Positions 15,832 to 23,690 of a DNA stretch of 64,000 nt are shown here, piece by piece. The notes under the pieces were generated by a model that did no database searches, was not told the origin of the DNA, and saw only the letters and a list, made by a program, of their open reading frames with translations. Origin of the DNA: Gemmiger formicilis (lineage in GTDB: Bacteria; Bacillota; Clostridia; Oscillospirales; Ruminococcaceae); the NCBI RefSeq assembly GCF_024462815.1, contig NZ_JANGCG010000001.1, forward strand, positions 248,001 to 312,000, given 5' to 3'. A program made the translations under genes and the position numbers. Numbering within the stretch: position 1 is the stretch's first letter; each line of letters starts with the position of its first letter.

Positions 15832-16403
15832 CAGAACGACAGGAGCTGGGCTCGCTGGAAGCCATGCTGTTTGCCCACGCCGAGCCGGTGGAAGCCGCCC
15901 GTCTGGCGGATGCCCTGCGGCTTGACACCGAGGAGACCACCGAGCTTCTGCAAAAGCTGCAGAAGCTCTACGATGAACGCGAAAGCGGTATGGTTATCCT
16001 TTACTTTGAGCCCGACCGCTGGCAGATGACCACGCGCCCCTACTACGGCGAAATGGTCAAGCGGATTCTGGACACACGCCGCAATGCGCCGCTTTCGCCC
16101 GCTGCGCTGGAGGTGCTGGCGGTCATTGCATACAACCAGCCTGTTTCCCGCAGTTTCATTGAGCAGGTTCGCGGGGTGGATTCCTCGTCCACCGTCACAA
16201 AGCTGTTGGACAAGGGCCTTATTGAAGAAGCGGGCCGTCTGGATTTGCCCGGCAAACCTGTGGCCTTTCAGGTCACTGATACGTTTTTACGTGTATTTGG
16301 ACTGGGCAGCCTCAATGACCTTCCGCCGCTTCACGGCGAGACACAGGACAACGCCGAGCCAGAGGAGGCCGAGGGCGATGACGGCCAGCTGGAATGGAAG
16401 TGA
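15828..16403 (+). CDS. scpB: Segregation and condensation protein B
   Basis: This 191-residue partner of ScpA forms a dimer of tandem winged-helix domains and binds the ScpA middle region. Signatures include LGSLEAMLFAHAEPV at the N-terminus, LSPAALEVLAVIAYNQPVSR near residue 90 and GLIEEAGRLDLPGKPVAFQ near residue 130. The C-terminal tail is acidic and low in complexity. The ATG lies in the overlap with the scpA stop (AATGA), as expected for translationally coupled complex subunits. Confidence 0.95.
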   Translation: MTERQELGSLEAMLFAHAEPVEAARLADALRLDTEETTELLQKLQKLYDERESGMVILYFEPDRWQMTTRPYYGEMVKRILDTRRNAPLSPAALEVLAVIAYNQPVSRSFIEQVRGVDSSSTVTKLLDKGLIEEAGRLDLPGKPVAFQVTDTFLRVFGLGSLNDLPPLHGETQDNAEPEEAEGDDGQLEWK

Positions 16404-16409
16404 TGCCCT

Positions 16410-17246
16410 ATGGCAATTCTGCTGTTTATCCTGCGGCTGATTGGCTGGGTGCTGCTGGCGGTGCTGGTGCTGGTTCTTATCGCACTGTTTTTGCCGCTGG
16501 GGCTGCAGCTGTCCTATCAGCCCGACTCACTCCGGGTCGCAGCCCGCTATGGCCCGCTGCATTTCACCCTCTGGCCACACAGCGGCACGCGGGCCAAGCC
16601 TGCTGACAAGCCCGCAAAGCCTGCTGCACAGAGCCTGCCGCCCGCGGTCAGCAAAACTGTGGAGGGGGACAAAGCCTCTGTTACCGTGCGGGTGGAGCCA
16701 GAACAGCCCGCCGCAAGATGTGCACCGCAACCGACGACTGCCGGCACAAACGCAGCCCATTCAGCAGCGACTGCGCCAAAGCCAGAGCAAAAGGAAAAGG
16801 AAGAAAAGTCCACCGGCGGTTTGCCCCTTGGCATTTCGGCCCGCATTGACGCCGCCATGCAGTTGCTAACGGATGACCCGATGGCGTTTGCCCGCTGTAT
16901 GCTGGGCCACACCGGCTGGCTGGGCAGGCAGCTGCTGCGCGCTGTCCGGATACGCCATCTGGACATATTCTGGACCGCGCACACGGAGGAGGCTTCCTCC
17001 ACCGCCGAGCTGTACGGTGCGGAGCTGGCGCTTTTCAATAATCTGCTGGCCTTTGCCCAGCAGCGCATCTCGCTGCAAAGCGACCGTCTCTGGCTGGAGC
17101 CTGACTTTACCGGCCAGCGGGCGGGGGAGCGCACTGTCTCCTTTGAGCTGATTTCCTGCGCTGCGGTACTGCTCTGGCTGGTACTGCGGCTGCTGCATCG
17201 GCTGTGGGTTGACCCGCAGCTGAAGCCCGCTGCATCCCAATCGTAA
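16410..17246 (+). CDS. DUF2953 (YtfI-like) membrane protein
   Basis: This 278-residue protein has one N-terminal membrane segment (about residues 2-30) and a second hydrophobic stretch near 247-262. DUF2953/YtfI proteins lie next to ytfJ in spore-formers and are thought to have a sporulation or germination role, but no activity is known. After the first helix come a YGPLHFTLWP-like beta region and a Pro/Ala/Lys-rich linker (about 65-150). A conserved C-terminal domain with ARIDAAMQLL and WTAHTEEASSTAELYGAE follows. It sits six bases after scpB and 34 before the GerW gene. Confidence 0.72.
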   Translation: MAILLFILRLIGWVLLAVLVLVLIALFLPLGLQLSYQPDSLRVAARYGPLHFTLWPHSGTRAKPADKPAKPAAQSLPPAVSKTVEGDKASVTVRVEPEQPAARCAPQPTTAGTNAAHSAATAPKPEQKEKEEKSTGGLPLGISARIDAAMQLLTDDPMAFARCMLGHTGWLGRQLLRAVRIRHLDIFWTAHTEEASSTAELYGAELALFNNLLAFAQQRISLQSDRLWLEPDFTGQRAGERTVSFELISCAAVLLWLVLRLLHRLWVDPQLKPAASQS

Positions 17247-17280
17247 ACACATGGTTTTTATAAATAAGGAGGAAATTCCT

Positions 17281-17670
17281 ATGGCTGAGCATCCTATTCA
17301 GGGCCTGATGGGCGTTACCATCGAAAAAATCCGTGATATGGTCAATGCCGAGACCATCATCGGCGACCCCATCCACATTGATGACACCACCATCATTCCC
17401 GTCTCCCGCGTAACCTTCGGGTTTGCGTCCGGCGGCTCTGACGTCGGGCCTAGCTCCAGCAAGCAGATGTTCGGCGGCGGCAGCGGCGCGGGCGTCTCTG
17501 TCACACCGGTGGCGTTCCTTGTTGTCTCCAACGGCAATGTGCGCACGGTTCAGCTGGTCGAGAAGGTCTCCGCGGTGGACAACGTCATTGCCTCTCTGCC
17601 CGAGTTGGTGGACAAGGTTGCCGCACTCATCAAAAAGGAAAAGCCGGACGCTAGCACGCCCGCTGAATAA
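17281..17670 (+). CDS. ytfJ: GerW family sporulation protein (YtfJ)
   Basis: The 129-residue protein belongs to the GerW/YtfJ family, made in the forespore in Bacillus and needed for normal germination with some germinants. Family marks are HPIQGLMGVTIEKIRDMVN at the N-terminus, GDPIHIDDTTIIPVSRVTFGFA near residue 24 and the Gly-rich GGGSGAGVSVTPVAFLVV near residue 61. AAGGAGG precedes the ATG at 17281. The position after a YtfI-like gene matches other spore-formers and supports the call. Confidence 0.92.
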   Translation: MAEHPIQGLMGVTIEKIRDMVNAETIIGDPIHIDDTTIIPVSRVTFGFASGGSDVGPSSSKQMFGGGSGAGVSVTPVAFLVVSNGNVRTVQLVEKVSAVDNVIASLPELVDKVAALIKKEKPDASTPAE

Positions 17671-17684
17671 GGAGTAACAATTCA

Positions 17685-18494
17685 ATGGCAGAACAACGTA
17701 TCCAGAAAGTCCTGGCCGACCAGGGCATTTGCTCCCGCCGTGAGGCAGAGCGTCTGATTGCCGCAGGCAAGGTCAAGGTCAACGGCCATCCTGTCACCTT
17801 GGGTGACAAGATGGACCCCGACTATGACAAGGTCATGATTGACGGCCAGACGCAGCGCATTGTCCGCAAGCGCCAGTACACCTATATTATGCTGCACAAG
17901 CCCCGCGGCTACCTGACAACACGTTCCGATGACCGCGGCCGCAAGACCGTCATGGATCTGGTCTCTGACGTGCCCGCCATGCTGCGCCCCGTCGGCCGGC
18001 TGGACAAGGACAGTGAGGGCCTTCTGCTCATGACCGATGACGGCGCGTTCATCAATATGCTGACCCATCCGTCCGGCGGTGTGGGCAAGCTGTACCGCGT
18101 CACCGTCAACCCCCGCGCCACCGAGCAGCAGATTATTGAAATGTCCTCCGGCGTTGTGCTGGACGATGGCGTCAAGACCAAGCCCTGTGTTATCCACGTT
18201 GTTGTGGACGAGCCCGGTCGCAGCGTTCTGGAAATCACCCTGCATGAGGGGCGCAACCGCCAGATTCGTCGTATGTGCTCTGCCGTAGGCTTGCAGGTTG
18301 TGCGCCTGCGCCGCAGTGCGGAGGGGCCGGTCAAGCTCGGTATGCTGCAGCCCGGTGAATACCGTGAGCTGAAGAAGAGCGAAATCAATGCCCTGCGCAA
18401 CGCGGCCATGAAATCCTCCGGAAATGCGGAGAAGCGCCCCGCCGCCCCCGCACGGCGGCCCGGCCCGCTGAAAAAGCGCACAAATTCCGACTAA
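17685..18494 (+). CDS. rluB: 23S rRNA pseudouridine synthase RluB family
   Basis: The 269-residue enzyme converts a uridine of 23S rRNA (2605 region) to pseudouridine. It has an N-terminal S4 RNA-binding domain (RIQKVLADQGICSRREAERLI) and the RsuA-type catalytic domain with GRLDKDSEGLLLMTDDG near residue 104, where D107 is the expected nucleophile. EGRNRQIRRM near residue 190 is also typical. The tail is basic and Pro/Ala-rich. The scpAB-ytfI-ytfJ-rluB order is standard in Firmicutes. RluB is preferred over RsuA from gene context. Confidence 0.9.
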   Translation: MAEQRIQKVLADQGICSRREAERLIAAGKVKVNGHPVTLGDKMDPDYDKVMIDGQTQRIVRKRQYTYIMLHKPRGYLTTRSDDRGRKTVMDLVSDVPAMLRPVGRLDKDSEGLLLMTDDGAFINMLTHPSGGVGKLYRVTVNPRATEQQIIEMSSGVVLDDGVKTKPCVIHVVVDEPGRSVLEITLHEGRNRQIRRMCSAVGLQVVRLRRSAEGPVKLGMLQPGEYRELKKSEINALRNAAMKSSGNAEKRPAAPARRPGPLKKRTNSD

Positions 18495-18531
18495 AATTGC
18501 AGAAAATTCTGAAAAACGTGCAAATTTCCAC

Positions 18532-18560
18532 TTGTGAAACGGCAATCTTTGTAGTATACT
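18532..18560 (+). promoter_or_regulatory. Sigma-A promoter of the transcarboxylase-like operon
   Basis: TTGTGA (18532-18537) and TATACT (18555-18560) are 17 bases apart. A leader of about 67 bases rich in A and T follows, with AGGAGG just before the first gene. No regulator site is recognised. Confidence 0.72.
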
Positions 18561-18634
18561 TTACTTTAAATGGCGGATTTTTTGTAAAAATATTTTTATA
18601 AAAAACAGTCAGCTTTACCATAGGAGGAAACTGT

Positions 18635-19957
18635 ATGGCAGCAAATAAGCCCGGCAAGGCAGAGATCCTTGCAGCATTTTTTGATGACGGCACCAGCACG
18701 CCGCTGTTTACCGACGGCGCTGTCAGTGCCGCTTACGGCTGTGCAAACGGCCAGAACACCTACGTTGTGTTTGAGGACGGCTCTCCCGTCAGCGTACAGG
18801 ATATTGAAAAGAATATCCGTGTGCTGGAGATGGCCGCTGAGACCGGTGCACCGGTCGTTACGTTCTATGATTCCACCGGCGCCAAGCTGGAGGGCGGTCT
18901 GGCACTGCTCAACGCCAACGCCCGCCTGACCGCGGAGATTGCCCGCGTTTCCGGTGTTGTGCCTCAGGTTGCCGTTGTCATCGGCACCTGCGCAGGCAGC
19001 AACGCTATCAACGCCGCCGCCGCGGACGTCTGCGTCATGGCTGAGGACGCCGAGCTGTTCCTGAACGCTCCGTTCAACGCCGAGGACAAGGTTGCCAATG
19101 CCGGCTCTGCAGAGTTTGCAGCCAAGGCCGGTGTTGCCGCTGTCACCGCAAAGGACGCCGTGGAGGCTGCCAAGCAGGCCGCTTCCATTGTCGCCCTGCT
19201 GCCCGCCAACAATCTGGCCGGCCCCGCACTGTTCGACTTTGCCGCCCCTGCCAAGGCTCTGGATTTGGTGAAGTACACCGCCGCTGGTGCTGTGGAAGCT
19301 CTGGCTGACGAGGGCAGCGCCGTGGAGCTGTACGCTGGCTACGGCAAGAACATCGTCACCGCGCTGGCTACCATCAACGGCAGCGCCGTCGGCATTGTTG
19401 CCACCGAGAAGAAGGCTCTGTGCCACAAGTGCACCGCCAAGGCTGCCCGCTTTGTCCGCCTGTGCGACGCCTACAGCATCCCGGTTGTCACCGTTGTGAA
19501 CACCGAGGGCTTCGGCCGGAGCGAGGGTGATGACGAGGCTGGCGGCATCCGTCAGGCTGCCCGTATGGCCGGTGTCTACGCCGAGGCTACCACCGTCAAG
19601 GTTGCCATTCTGGCTGGCGAGGCCGTCGGCCCTGCCTACACCGTCTTTGCTGCCTCTGCTGACTGGCGCGTGGCTGTCAAGGGCTGCACCGTGGCTCCGT
19701 TGGCCCCCGAGGCTGCCGTCACGGTTCTGTACAAGGACGAAATCTTTGCTTCTGACAACATCGTCAACGCTACCAAGGCCAAGGCTGCTGCCTACGCCAA
19801 GGAAGTCTGCAGTGCTGAAGCCGCTGTGGCAAACGGTGCCGCTGACGCAGTTGCCGATGCTGCCACCGCCCGCGCCGCTGCTGCTCAGGCTCTGGATATG
19901 CTGGCCAGCAAGCGCGCTGTTCGTCTGGCCAAGAAGCACGGCAATATCACGCTGTAA
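18635..19957 (+). CDS. Acyl-CoA carboxyltransferase subunit (transcarboxylase 12S-like)
   Basis: The 440-residue protein of the carboxyl_trans family has both halves of the fold. The N-terminal oxyanion loop is near residue 124 (VIGTCAGSNAINAAAADVCVM). The C-terminal half has IPVVTVVNTEGFG, GEAVGPAYTVFAAS and APLAPEAAVTVLYKDEIFA. Such subunits move CO2 between carboxybiotin and an acyl-CoA such as propionyl-CoA or acetyl-CoA. It is shorter than the usual 500-residue subunits, and the second oxyanion loop has GPAY where GGAY is usual. The following genes encode the biotin carrier and a keto-acid carboxyltransferase, the subunit set of a transcarboxylase. Malonyl-CoA or methylmalonyl-CoA decarboxylase is the main alternative. 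Confidence 0.78.
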   Translation: MAANKPGKAEILAAFFDDGTSTPLFTDGAVSAAYGCANGQNTYVVFEDGSPVSVQDIEKNIRVLEMAAETGAPVVTFYDSTGAKLEGGLALLNANARLTAEIARVSGVVPQVAVVIGTCAGSNAINAAAADVCVMAEDAELFLNAPFNAEDKVANAGSAEFAAKAGVAAVTAKDAVEAAKQAASIVALLPANNLAGPALFDFAAPAKALDLVKYTAAGAVEALADEGSAVELYAGYGKNIVTALATINGSAVGIVATEKKALCHKCTAKAARFVRLCDAYSIPVVTVVNTEGFGRSEGDDEAGGIRQAARMAGVYAEATTVKVAILAGEAVGPAYTVFAASADWRVAVKGCTVAPLAPEAAVTVLYKDEIFASDNIVNATKAKAAAYAKEVCSAEAAVANGAADAVADAATARAAAAQALDMLASKRAVRLAKKHGNITL

Positions 19958-19988
19958 TCATCAACCTTGAAATAGGGAGGATATTTCT

Positions 19989-20369
19989 ATGAAAAACCTG
20001 ATTGTTACCGTTAACGGCGTTGCCTATAATGTCACCGTTGAGGAGGGCACCGGTGCTCCTGTTGCCGCCGCTGCTCCCGTTGCTGCTGCCCCCGCAGCCG
20101 CCCCGGCTCCTGCCGCTGCTCCTGCACCCGCTGCAGCTCCCGCTGGTGCTGCCGGTGCCGTCTCTGTCACCGCTCCCATGCCCGGCAACATTCTGGATGT
20201 CAAGGTCAAGGCGGGTGACTCCGTCAAGGCCGGCGACACCCTGCTGATTCTGGAAGCCATGAAGATGGAGAATGAGATCAGCGCCCCGCAGGATGGCACC
20301 ATTGCCAGCGTCAACGTGCGCAAGGGTGACGTTGTCAACTCCGGCGATCTGCTCATCACCATGAACTAA
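19989..20369 (+). CDS. Biotin carboxyl carrier protein (1.3S-like)
   Basis: The 126-residue biotinyl protein has a short beta start (LIVTVNGVAYNVTVEEG), an Ala/Pro-rich flexible linker (about residues 22-58) and a biotinyl domain with the attachment motif EAMKMEN near residue 92, where the lysine between the two methionines is biotinylated. It shuttles CO2 between the two carboxyltransferases encoded on either side. The linker is an almost pure Ala-Pro repeat, a common feature of swinging carrier arms. AGGGAGG stands before the ATG. Confidence 0.92.
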   Translation: MKNLIVTVNGVAYNVTVEEGTGAPVAAAAPVAAAPAAAPAPAAAPAPAAAPAGAAGAVSVTAPMPGNILDVKVKAGDSVKAGDTLLILEAMKMENEISAPQDGTIASVNVRKGDVVNSGDLLITMN

Positions 20370-20391
20370 TAGAAAGGCCGGGTGAATCACA

Positions 20392-21795
20392 TTGGCTAAG
20401 AAACCCATTAAGATTACTGAGGTTGTCCTGCGTGACGCCCATCAGTCTCTGCTGGCCACCCGTATGACGATGGACGAAATGCGCCCCATCCTGCCCGAAA
20501 TGGACAAGATTCCGTATTTCTCCGTTGAGTGCTGGGGCGGTGCTACGTTCGATTCCTGCATCCGTTTCCTGGATGAGGATCCGTGGGAGCGTCTGCGCAT
20601 CCTGCGCAAGGAGCTGCCCCACCAGAAGCTGCAGATGCTGTTCCGCGGCCAGAATATGCTGGGCTACCGCCCCTACGCCGATGACGCTGTCGAGTATTTC
20701 GTACAGAAGTCCGTTGCAAACGGTATCGACGTCATCCGTATTTTTGATGCTCTGAACGACCCTCGCAATCTGCGGACTGCCATCAAGGCAGCCAACAAGG
20801 AGGGTGCTCATGTACAGGCCTGCATCAGCTACACCCTGAGTCCTGTGCATAACAACGAGTATTTTGCCAACTACGCCAAGACTCTGGAGGAGATGGGCGC
20901 TGACTCCATCTGCATCAAGGATATGGCCGGTCTGCTCAAGCCCTACACCTGCTATGATCTGGTGTCCGAGCTGAAAAAGACCGTTAAGATTCCTGTGGAC
21001 ATCCACAGCCACTATACCGCCGGTCTGGCTTCCATGTCCATCCTGAAGGGCATCGAGGCTGGCGCTGACATTGTGGATACCGCTATGAGCCCGCTGGCTC
21101 TGGGCACCTCTCATATGCCCACCGAGAGCTTGGTTGCTGCCCTGCAGGGCACTGACTATGACACCGGTCTGGATCTGAACCAGCTGAATGTTGTCCGCGC
21201 TTACTTCAACAAGCTGCGCGAGAAGTACATTGCCAACGGCCAGATTAACCAGAAGTCTCTGGGTGTTGACGCCAACACGCTGCTGTATCAGGTTCCGGGT
21301 GGTATGTTCTCCAACATGCTCAAGCAGCTGAAGGACGCCGGTAAGGAGGACAAGCTTCAGGAGGTTCTGGAGGAGATTCCTCGCGTCCGTGAGGATGCCG
21401 GTTACCCGCCGCTGGTCACCCCGACCAGCCAGATTGTTGGCACGCAGGCCGTCTTTAACGTCATCATGGGTGAGCGCTACAAGATGGTCACCAAAGAGTT
21501 CAAGGGTCTGGTTCACGGCGATTATGGCAAGACCCCTGCCCCCATCAAGAAGGAGTTCAGCGACTTCATTCTGAAGGGCGATGAGCCGATTACCTGCCGC
21601 TTTGCCGACACCCTCGAGCCTGAGATGGAGAAGCTGAAGGCTGAGGCCTCCAAGTACGCCATCCAGGAGGAGGACGTCCTGACCTACGCAATGTTCCCGC
21701 AGGTTGCGCCCAAGTTCTTTGAAAAGCGCAACGCCCGCCTGCAGGGTGTGGATGCTCTGCACGCCGACTACGAGAACAAGTCTCATCCCGTCTGA
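20392..21795 (+). CDS. Oxaloacetate/pyruvate carboxyltransferase subunit (OadA / transcarboxylase 5S-like)
   Basis: This 467-residue TIM-barrel enzyme of the OadA/PycB family transfers a carboxyl group between oxaloacetate and carboxybiotin. Visible active-site motifs are LRDAHQSLLATRM near residue 11, ECWGGATFD, the carboxylated lysine in CIKDMAGLLKP near residue 178 and the metal-binding DIHSHYTAG near residue 203. The C-terminal domain ends without a biotinyl domain, so the separate carrier must serve it. The start is TTG at 20392. No OadB membrane decarboxylase gene follows. A terminator closes the operon instead, so a sodium-pumping decarboxylase is not supported locally. Confidence 0.9.
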   Translation: MAKKPIKITEVVLRDAHQSLLATRMTMDEMRPILPEMDKIPYFSVECWGGATFDSCIRFLDEDPWERLRILRKELPHQKLQMLFRGQNMLGYRPYADDAVEYFVQKSVANGIDVIRIFDALNDPRNLRTAIKAANKEGAHVQACISYTLSPVHNNEYFANYAKTLEEMGADSICIKDMAGLLKPYTCYDLVSELKKTVKIPVDIHSHYTAGLASMSILKGIEAGADIVDTAMSPLALGTSHMPTESLVAALQGTDYDTGLDLNQLNVVRAYFNKLREKYIANGQINQKSLGVDANTLLYQVPGGMFSNMLKQLKDAGKEDKLQEVLEEIPRVREDAGYPPLVTPTSQIVGTQAVFNVIMGERYKMVTKEFKGLVHGDYGKTPAPIKKEFSDFILKGDEPITCRFADTLEPEMEKLKAEASKYAIQEEDVLTYAMFPQVAPKFFEKRNARLQGVDALHADYENKSHPV

Positions 21796-21805
21796 TTGTA
21801 CCTTC

Positions 21806-21838
21806 GCCGTTCCCGCTTTGCTGCGGGGACGGCTTTTT
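21806..21838 (+). terminator. Intrinsic terminator after the biotin-enzyme operon
   Basis: GCCGTTCCCGC and GCGGGGACGGC form an 11-bp stem with one G-U pair, followed by TTTTT. It starts ten bases after the stop of the 5S-like gene. Confidence 0.88.
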
Positions 21839-21898
21839 GTTTTCTATGTTTTTTGAGAAATTTTCCGCGTGAAATTTCTCAAATCGCCGTTGTCAGCC

Positions 21899-21927
21899 TT
21901 GCATCTAGCGCCCAAAAATAGTACAAT
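21899..21927 (+). promoter_or_regulatory. Sigma-A promoter of the yicC-remA-gmk operon
   Basis: TTGCAT (21899-21904) and TACAAT (21922-21927) with a 17-base spacer lie 33 bases before yicC. A second, less well spaced TATACAAT-like string follows directly. Confidence 0.68.
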
Positions 21928-21960
21928 ATACAATATATGTTGTTTTACGAGGTGTAGGTT

Positions 21961-22839
21961 ATGGTTTTGAGCATGACAGGATATGGCCGCGCCGGTGCGC
22001 TGCTGCATGGCCGTGACATCAAGGTCGAGCTGCGCAGCGTCAATGCGCGTTTTTTTGAGTATTCCTCGCGTCTGCCGCGCTCCTGCGGATTTCTGGAGGA
22101 TAAGCTGAAAAAGCTCGTTGCCTCCAAAGTCAGCCGCGGCAAGGTCGAACTCAGCCTTTCCATCCAGACTGTCACAGCCGCAGACACCGTTGTCACCGTA
22201 AACTGGCAGCTGGCGGAAGGCTATCGCGCCGCGCTCCATGCAATGGCCGAGCGCATGGACCTGAAAAATGATATTTCTGTCGGGATGCTCTCCCGCTTTC
22301 CCGATGTCCTGACCCAGACCGCCGCCCCCACGAACGAGGACGAGCTGTGGGAGGATGTGAAGTCTGTGGCCGAGCAGGCGGTGGATGCCTTTGTTGCCAT
22401 GCGTGCCGTTGAGGGCGAGAAGATGAAGGCCGATGTAGCAGGCCGCCTGACAACGATTGAAACGCTGGTCGGCCAGATTGAGGAGAACAGCGCCGGTCGC
22501 GTGCAGGCCTACAGTGACAAGCTCTACGCCCGCCTGCAGGAGCTGCTGGGCGACCGCAATATTGACGAAGGCCGCCTTGTGACGGAGGCCGCCATTTTTG
22601 CCGACAAGACCGCCATTGATGAGGAAACCGTCCGCCTGCACAGCCACGTTGCACAGTACCGCCAGATTCTGGAGCTGGATGAGCCCATCGGCCGCAAGCT
22701 GGATTTCCTGACGCAGGAGCTGAACCGCGAGTCCAACACCATCGGCTCCAAATGTCAGGACGTTGCCATCACCCGGCTGGTTGTGGAGCTGAAATCCGAA
22801 ATCGAAAAGATTCGTGAGCAGATTCAGAACATCGAGTAA
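21961..22839 (+). CDS. yicC: YicC family endoribonuclease
   Basis: The 292-residue YicC-like protein starts with LSMTGYGRA, the family signature, followed by ELRSVNARFFEYSSRLPR. It ends with the DUF1732 region (EPIGRKLDFLTQELNRESNTIGSKC), which carries conserved acidic and basic residues. E. coli YicC degrades a small RNA, and the family is now seen as endoribonucleases. Its target here is unknown. Acidic patches such as EEETVRLHSHVAQYR could bind metal. It heads a classic operon with remA, gmk and priA. Confidence 0.93.
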   Translation: MVLSMTGYGRAGALLHGRDIKVELRSVNARFFEYSSRLPRSCGFLEDKLKKLVASKVSRGKVELSLSIQTVTAADTVVTVNWQLAEGYRAALHAMAERMDLKNDISVGMLSRFPDVLTQTAAPTNEDELWEDVKSVAEQAVDAFVAMRAVEGEKMKADVAGRLTTIETLVGQIEENSAGRVQAYSDKLYARLQELLGDRNIDEGRLVTEAAIFADKTAIDEETVRLHSHVAQYRQILELDEPIGRKLDFLTQELNRESNTIGSKCQDVAITRLVVELKSEIEKIREQIQNIE

Positions 22840-22854
22840 CAGGGGAGGTGCGCT

Positions 22855-23109
22855 GTGAAGCTGCTGAACATTGGCTTTGGCAATATGGTCAACGCTGACC
22901 GCATCATCGGCATTGTCAGCCCGGACTCCGCCCCTATCAAGCGTCTGGTGCAGGACGCCCGCGAAAAGGGTGCCCTGATTGATGCCAGCTATGGGCGGCG
23001 TACGCAGGCCGTGCTTATTATGGACTCCGACCATGTGATTTTGTCCGGCATCCCCTTGGAAAGCATCACCGGGCGTGCCGCTGAAGAAAACGAAGAAAAG
23101 AGGAAGTAA
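22855..23109 (+). CDS. remA: RemA/DUF370 family DNA-binding regulator
   Basis: The 84-residue protein matches RemA, a ring-forming DNA-binding protein that activates matrix and osmoprotection genes in Bacillus. Typical stretches are [19 protein letters not shown] and [18 protein letters not shown]. The start is GTG at 22855 after GGGGAGGTG. It lies between yicC and gmk as in most Firmicutes. What it regulates in this organism cannot be told from the sequence. A short acidic/basic tail ([10 protein letters not shown]) extends beyond the core. Confidence 0.92.
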   Translation: MKLLNIGFGNMVNADRIIGIVSPDSAPIKRLVQDAREKGALIDASYGRRTQAVLIMDSDHVILSGIPLESITGRAAEENEEKRK

Positions 23110-23111
23110 CG

Positions 23112-23690
23112 ATGAAAGGCGAAAAATATCTGTTTGTTGTCTCCGGCCCTTCCGGCACCGGCAAGGACACCGTTGTGGCCGCACTGCTGAAAAAGCACCC
23201 GGAAATCCAGCACACTGTTTCCGCCACCACCCGCGCCCCGCGTGATGGTGAGAAGGACGGCATCAACTACCACTTTATGTCGGTGGCAGATTTTGAGAAT
23301 CATCTGGCAAACGACCAGATTGTAGAGCACACAAAATACTGCGAGAACTACTACGGCACCCTGCGCAGCGAGATTGAGGGCCGCATGAAGCTGGGTATCC
23401 CGGTCATTCTGGTCATTGAGGTTGAGGGCGCGGGTAACATCAAAAAGATGTATCCCGGTGCCACCACCATCTTTGTGCTGCCCCCGGATATGCAGGAGCT
23501 GGAGCGCCGCCTGCGCTGCCGCGGTACCGAGGATGAAGCCACCATCCAGCGCCGCCTGAAGCGCGCCGAAACCGAGATTGCCAATTCCGTCAACTATGAC
23601 GAGCACGTGGTCAATGTCGAGGTGGATTCCTGCGCTGAGAGTCTGTACTCCATCATCCAGTTCAAGCTGCAGCACGGCAGCGACGAATGA
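23112..23690 (+). CDS. gmk: Guanylate kinase
   Basis: The 192-residue kinase converts GMP and ATP to GDP and ADP. It has the P-loop SGPSGTGKDTV near residue 13, the GMP-binding STTRAPRDGE-like segment (VSATTRAPRDGEKDGINYHF) and the lid RLRCRGTEDEATIQRRLKRA. The Ser/Thr-Lys-Asp arrangement in the P-loop (TGKDT) is a minor variant of the usual GKST. The stop overlaps the priA start by four bases. rpoZ, commonly found at this point, is absent. Confidence 0.96.
   Translation: MKGEKYLFVVSGPSGTGKDTVVAALLKKHPEIQHTVSATTRAPRDGEKDGINYHFMSVADFENHLANDQIVEHTKYCENYYGTLRSEIEGRMKLGIPVILVIEVEGAGNIKKMYPGATTIFVLPPDMQELERRLRCRGTEDEATIQRRLKRAETEIANSVNYDEHVVNVEVDSCAESLYSIIQFKLQHGSDE

Noticed and set aside
20053-20160. 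The Ala-Pro repeat in the biotin carrier as a DNA repeat element
   Set aside because: It is the coded flexible linker of the protein, and the variation between units is at codon third positions as expected for a gene.
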